This document shows positions 14,675-16,458 of a stretch of DNA of 16,458 nt, in pieces. The stretch is from NCBI GenBank assembly GCA_938008665.1, contig CALLKA010000139.1:1-16458 (forward strand), written 5' to 3'. The translations under genes were made by a program, and so were the position numbers. The notes beneath the pieces were generated by a model. It worked only from the letters and a program-made list of their open reading frames with translations, did not search any database and was not told where the DNA came from. Each line of letters starts with the position of its first letter. Position 1 is the stretch's first letter. Origin of the DNA: an uncultured Bacteroidota bacterium. Lineage in GTDB: Bacteria; Bacteroidota; Bacteroidia; Chitinophagales; Chitinophagaceae.

Positions 14675-16321
14675 TTATTTAATCAAATTGTGAAAAAAAC
14701 GCAATAATAAAGTGTCATTAAACCAAAGTAAAAACAATAATACAATTCCTAAAACCATAAATAAAATATAATACCCTACTTGTCCATTTTGTATCAATCT
14801 TAATTGTCTTGCACTATACTGTACTAATTTGCCCGTACCATTGACTGCACCATCAATTACTTGTTTTTCAATACTATTTTTCAAAAATCCAGCAAAACGA
14901 TTTAAGGGATTTACAATTGCAGTATTGTATAATTCATCAATATGCCATTTATTATAGAAAAATTTGCCAATGAAACTTGTAGGCGCTTCGTCTGTTTTCT
15001 TTCTGTAAATATTAATTGCCATCAATAATGCAATCACAGCAATCGTCACCGATACTGCCATCAATACCCACTCCGTTGCATGTGATAAACCAATTTCATT
15101 GGGTTCCCCAACAATGGAACTTAACTGATGTGACAACCAGTGATGTCCTCCCATTAATTCAGGAATACCAATAGCCCCCGCAATTGCACTTGCCACCGCT
15201 AATAATATCAAAGGCAAAGTCATCGCCATCGGTGATTCATGTAAATGTGCTTCTTGATTGTCTGTTCCTCTAAATTTGCCTAAAAAAGTAGTGGCATATA
15301 ATCGGAACATGTAAAAAGCAGTCATCGCAGCACCAATCACTCCTAATACCCAATACACAGGACTTTTTGCAAAGGCAGCTGCAAGTATTTCATCTTTTGA
15401 AAAGAACCCACTAAAAGGAGGCACACCCGCAATCGCGATACAACCTATTAAGAATGTAATATGTGTAATGGGTAATTTTGATTTTAATCCCCCCATTTTA
15501 CGAATGTCTTGCTCATGATGCATGGCATGAATAACCGAACCTGCGCCTAAGAATAACAAAGCTTTAAAAAATGCATGTGTGATTACATGAAATACCGCAC
15601 CAGAATAAGCACCCACGCCTAATCCTAAAAACATATAACCCAATTGACTTACAGTTGAATAAGCCAATACTTTTTTGATATCATTTTGTTTGATGGCAAT
15701 AGTCGCCGCTAACAACGCGGTACTAATACCTATGACGGCAATGACAGTTTGTGTAATTTCACTATGACTAAATAAAATATTGCTACGGGTAATCATATAG
15801 ATACCAGCAGTAACCATGGTTGCAGCATGTATTAAAGCCGAAACGGGCGTTGGTCCTGCCATCGCATCAGGCAGCCAAGTGAACAAAGGAATTTGCGCAC
15901 TCTTTCCCATCGCACCCACAAATAATAATAAAGTAATACCAGTGATATCTGCACTGGACAATTTAGCCAAACTTTCCGCAGTGAGTACTTCACTATAGTT
16001 CACCGAACCCAACTTGAAAATGATCCAAAATATGGCTAATAAGAAGCCTAGGTCGCCAATGCGATTCATAATAAAAGCCTTCTTAGCAGCATAATTAAAA
16101 TCTCCATTCGTAAACCAATAGCCAATTAATAAATAGGAACATAAACCAACGCCTTCCCATCCTATAAACATAATAATATAATTATCTCCTAATACTAATA
16201 GCAACATGGAGAAAATAAACAAATTCAGATAAGCAAAATACCTTGCATAGTGCGCCGAGGATTCCTCCTTCATATACGCAGTTGAATATAAATGTATCAA
16301 GGAACCCACACCTGTGATGAC
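14675..16321 (-). CDS. nuoL: NADH-quinone oxidoreductase subunit L, 5'-truncated by the assembly join
   Basis: The native part begins around VTGVGSLIHLYS; about 90 N-terminal residues that NuoL normally has are missing. An automatic call would start at GTG 16354 and give a 559-residue protein whose first dozen residues are foreign. In that 559-residue numbering the core motifs are present: WEGVGLCSYLLIGYW (66-80, E67), GAMGKSAQIPLFTWLPDAMAGPTPVSALIHAATMVTAG (K151, H176) and SGFFSKDEIL (315-324, K320 and D321). The C-terminal lateral helix region begins at WHIDELYNTAIVNPLNRF (470-487) and ends in a final membrane helix, both unique to NuoL. It is the distal proton-pumping subunit of complex I. 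It is followed by nuoM after 17 bases. The missing start is an artefact of the contig, not evidence of a pseudogene. Confidence 0.94.
   Translation of the reverse strand, partial: VITGVGSLIHLYSTAYMKEESSAHYARYFAYLNLFIFSMLLLVLGDNYIIMFIGWEGVGLCSYLLIGYWFTNGDFNYAAKKAFIMNRIGDLGFLLAIFWIIFKLGSVNYSEVLTAESLAKLSSADITGITLLLFVGAMGKSAQIPLFTWLPDAMAGPTPVSALIHAATMVTAGIYMITRSNILFSHSEITQTVIAVIGISTALLAATIAIKQNDIKKVLAYSTVSQLGYMFLGLGVGAYSGAVFHVITHAFFKALLFLGAGSVIHAMHHEQDIRKMGGLKSKLPITHITFLIGCIAIAGVPPFSGFFSKDEILAAAFAKSPVYWVLGVIGAAMTAFYMFRLYATTFLGKFRGTDNQEAHLHESPMAMTLPLILLAVASAIAGAIGIPELMGGHHWLSHQLSSIVGEPNEIGLSHATEWVLMAVSVTIAVIALLMAINIYRKKTDEAPTSFIGKFFYNKWHIDELYNTAIVNPLNRFAGFLKNSIEKQVIDGAVNGTGKLVQYSARQLRLIQNGQVGYYILFMVLGIVLLFLLWFNDTLLLRFFHNLIK
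16304..16321 (-). other. Chimeric junction between nuoL and kdsD-like sequence
   Basis: This 18-base word codes for VITGVG on the minus strand. The residues after it are NuoL (SLIHLYS); the residues before it are KdsD (LLQSKGR). Both families carry this motif at the point concerned: KdsD would continue with GK-S, NuoL precedes it with V-V. The crossover therefore lies in or right beside this word. Confidence 0.88.
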
Positions 16322-16456
16322 CAATCGCCCCTTGGACTGAAGGAGGTGGTGCACACAGTTTTCGAAGTCCTCATTTAAGAGCGTAGAAAGCTTGGCGATA
16401 GCCTCGGATTCATTTAAAAGAACCCGAACAGCGGTGTTTCTAATATTTTTTGTTAA
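16304..16456 (-). CDS. kdsD: Arabinose-5-phosphate isomerase (KpsF/GutQ family), N-terminal fragment
   Basis: 51 codons are open to the window edge in the same frame as nuoL. The sequence reads NIRNTAVRVLLNESEAIAKL, then STLLNEDFENCVHHLLQSKG, then RLVITGVG. This matches the start of KdsD-type isomerases: a helix with an ExEAI motif, a second helix, then a SKGR-V-V-TG-GKS sugar-isomerase (SIS) strand. Here the sequence breaks off just before the GKS phosphate-binding part. The enzyme converts ribulose 5-phosphate to arabinose 5-phosphate for Kdo and LPS synthesis. No ATG lies in the fragment; the native start is probably just beyond base 16458. It is recognised by memory of the family. It is not linked to nuoL biologically, and its strand and location relative to the other genes here carry no meaning. 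Confidence 0.82.
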
Positions 16457-16458
16457 CT

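Noticed and set aside
14675..16456. A genuine KdsD-NuoL fusion protein
   Set aside because: The isomerase part stops before its phosphate-binding and catalytic region, and NuoL loses its first helices exactly at a motif shared by both families, at a contig end. An assembly or PCR chimera explains this better.
1..16458. CRISPR array, tRNA, rRNA, transposase, integrase or defence genes
   Set aside because: I looked for regularly spaced repeats, cloverleaf-like sequences and mobile-element protein motifs and saw none. The gaps between genes are all under 250 bases.

Overview
The window reads as one draft-assembly contig from a low-GC member of the Bacteroidota, most likely family Chitinophagaceae. 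Four things suggest this: the exbB-exbD-exbD-tonB gene order, the Bacteroidota-type TonB N-terminus (FLDLVFEGRNKDYGAYELRK), a DUF5117/DUF4953-type secreted metzincin, and promoter-like elements resembling the Bacteroidota -7 box TAnnTTTG. The family placement is an inference from protein character, not from a search.

Both contig ends are artificial. Bases 1-40 are an Illumina index/read-2 adapter. At the right end the reading frame of nuoL runs without a stop into the N-terminus of an unrelated gene, a KdsD/KpsF-type arabinose-5-phosphate isomerase. The two meet at a shared VITGVG-coding word (16304-16321), which is the signature of a chimeric assembly join.

Layout from left to right. (1) 152-2854, minus strand: a YceI-like secreted protein, a strong bidirectional terminator, an outer-membrane beta-barrel protein and a second YceI-family protein. 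The last two form an operon with a recognisable -7 box and a possible Crp/Fnr-like dyad upstream. (2) 3027-4403, minus: the tRNA-modification GTPase MnmE. (3) 4531-7533, minus: the exbB-exbD-exbD-tonB energy-transduction operon, ending in an intrinsic terminator and carrying a UUCG-loop hairpin between exbB and the first exbD. (4) 7756-10302, plus: a large secreted zinc metalloprotease closed by a 17-bp-arm terminator. (5) 10490-11776, minus: a MacB-like ABC transporter permease with no ATPase gene beside it. (6) 11849-16321, minus: nuoN, nuoM and a 5'-truncated nuoL, the three antiporter-like membrane subunits of respiratory complex I, in the usual transcription order L-M-N.

Functionally this is mostly envelope energetics (complex I makes proton-motive force, ExbBD-TonB spends it at the outer membrane), plus envelope and secreted proteins and one translation-quality enzyme. 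I see no tRNA, rRNA, CRISPR array, transposase, prophage or defence genes, and I found no convincing undescribed system. The most consequential observations are the two artificial ends. After those come the intercistronic hairpin in the exb operon and the two YceI proteins around a beta-barrel protein.
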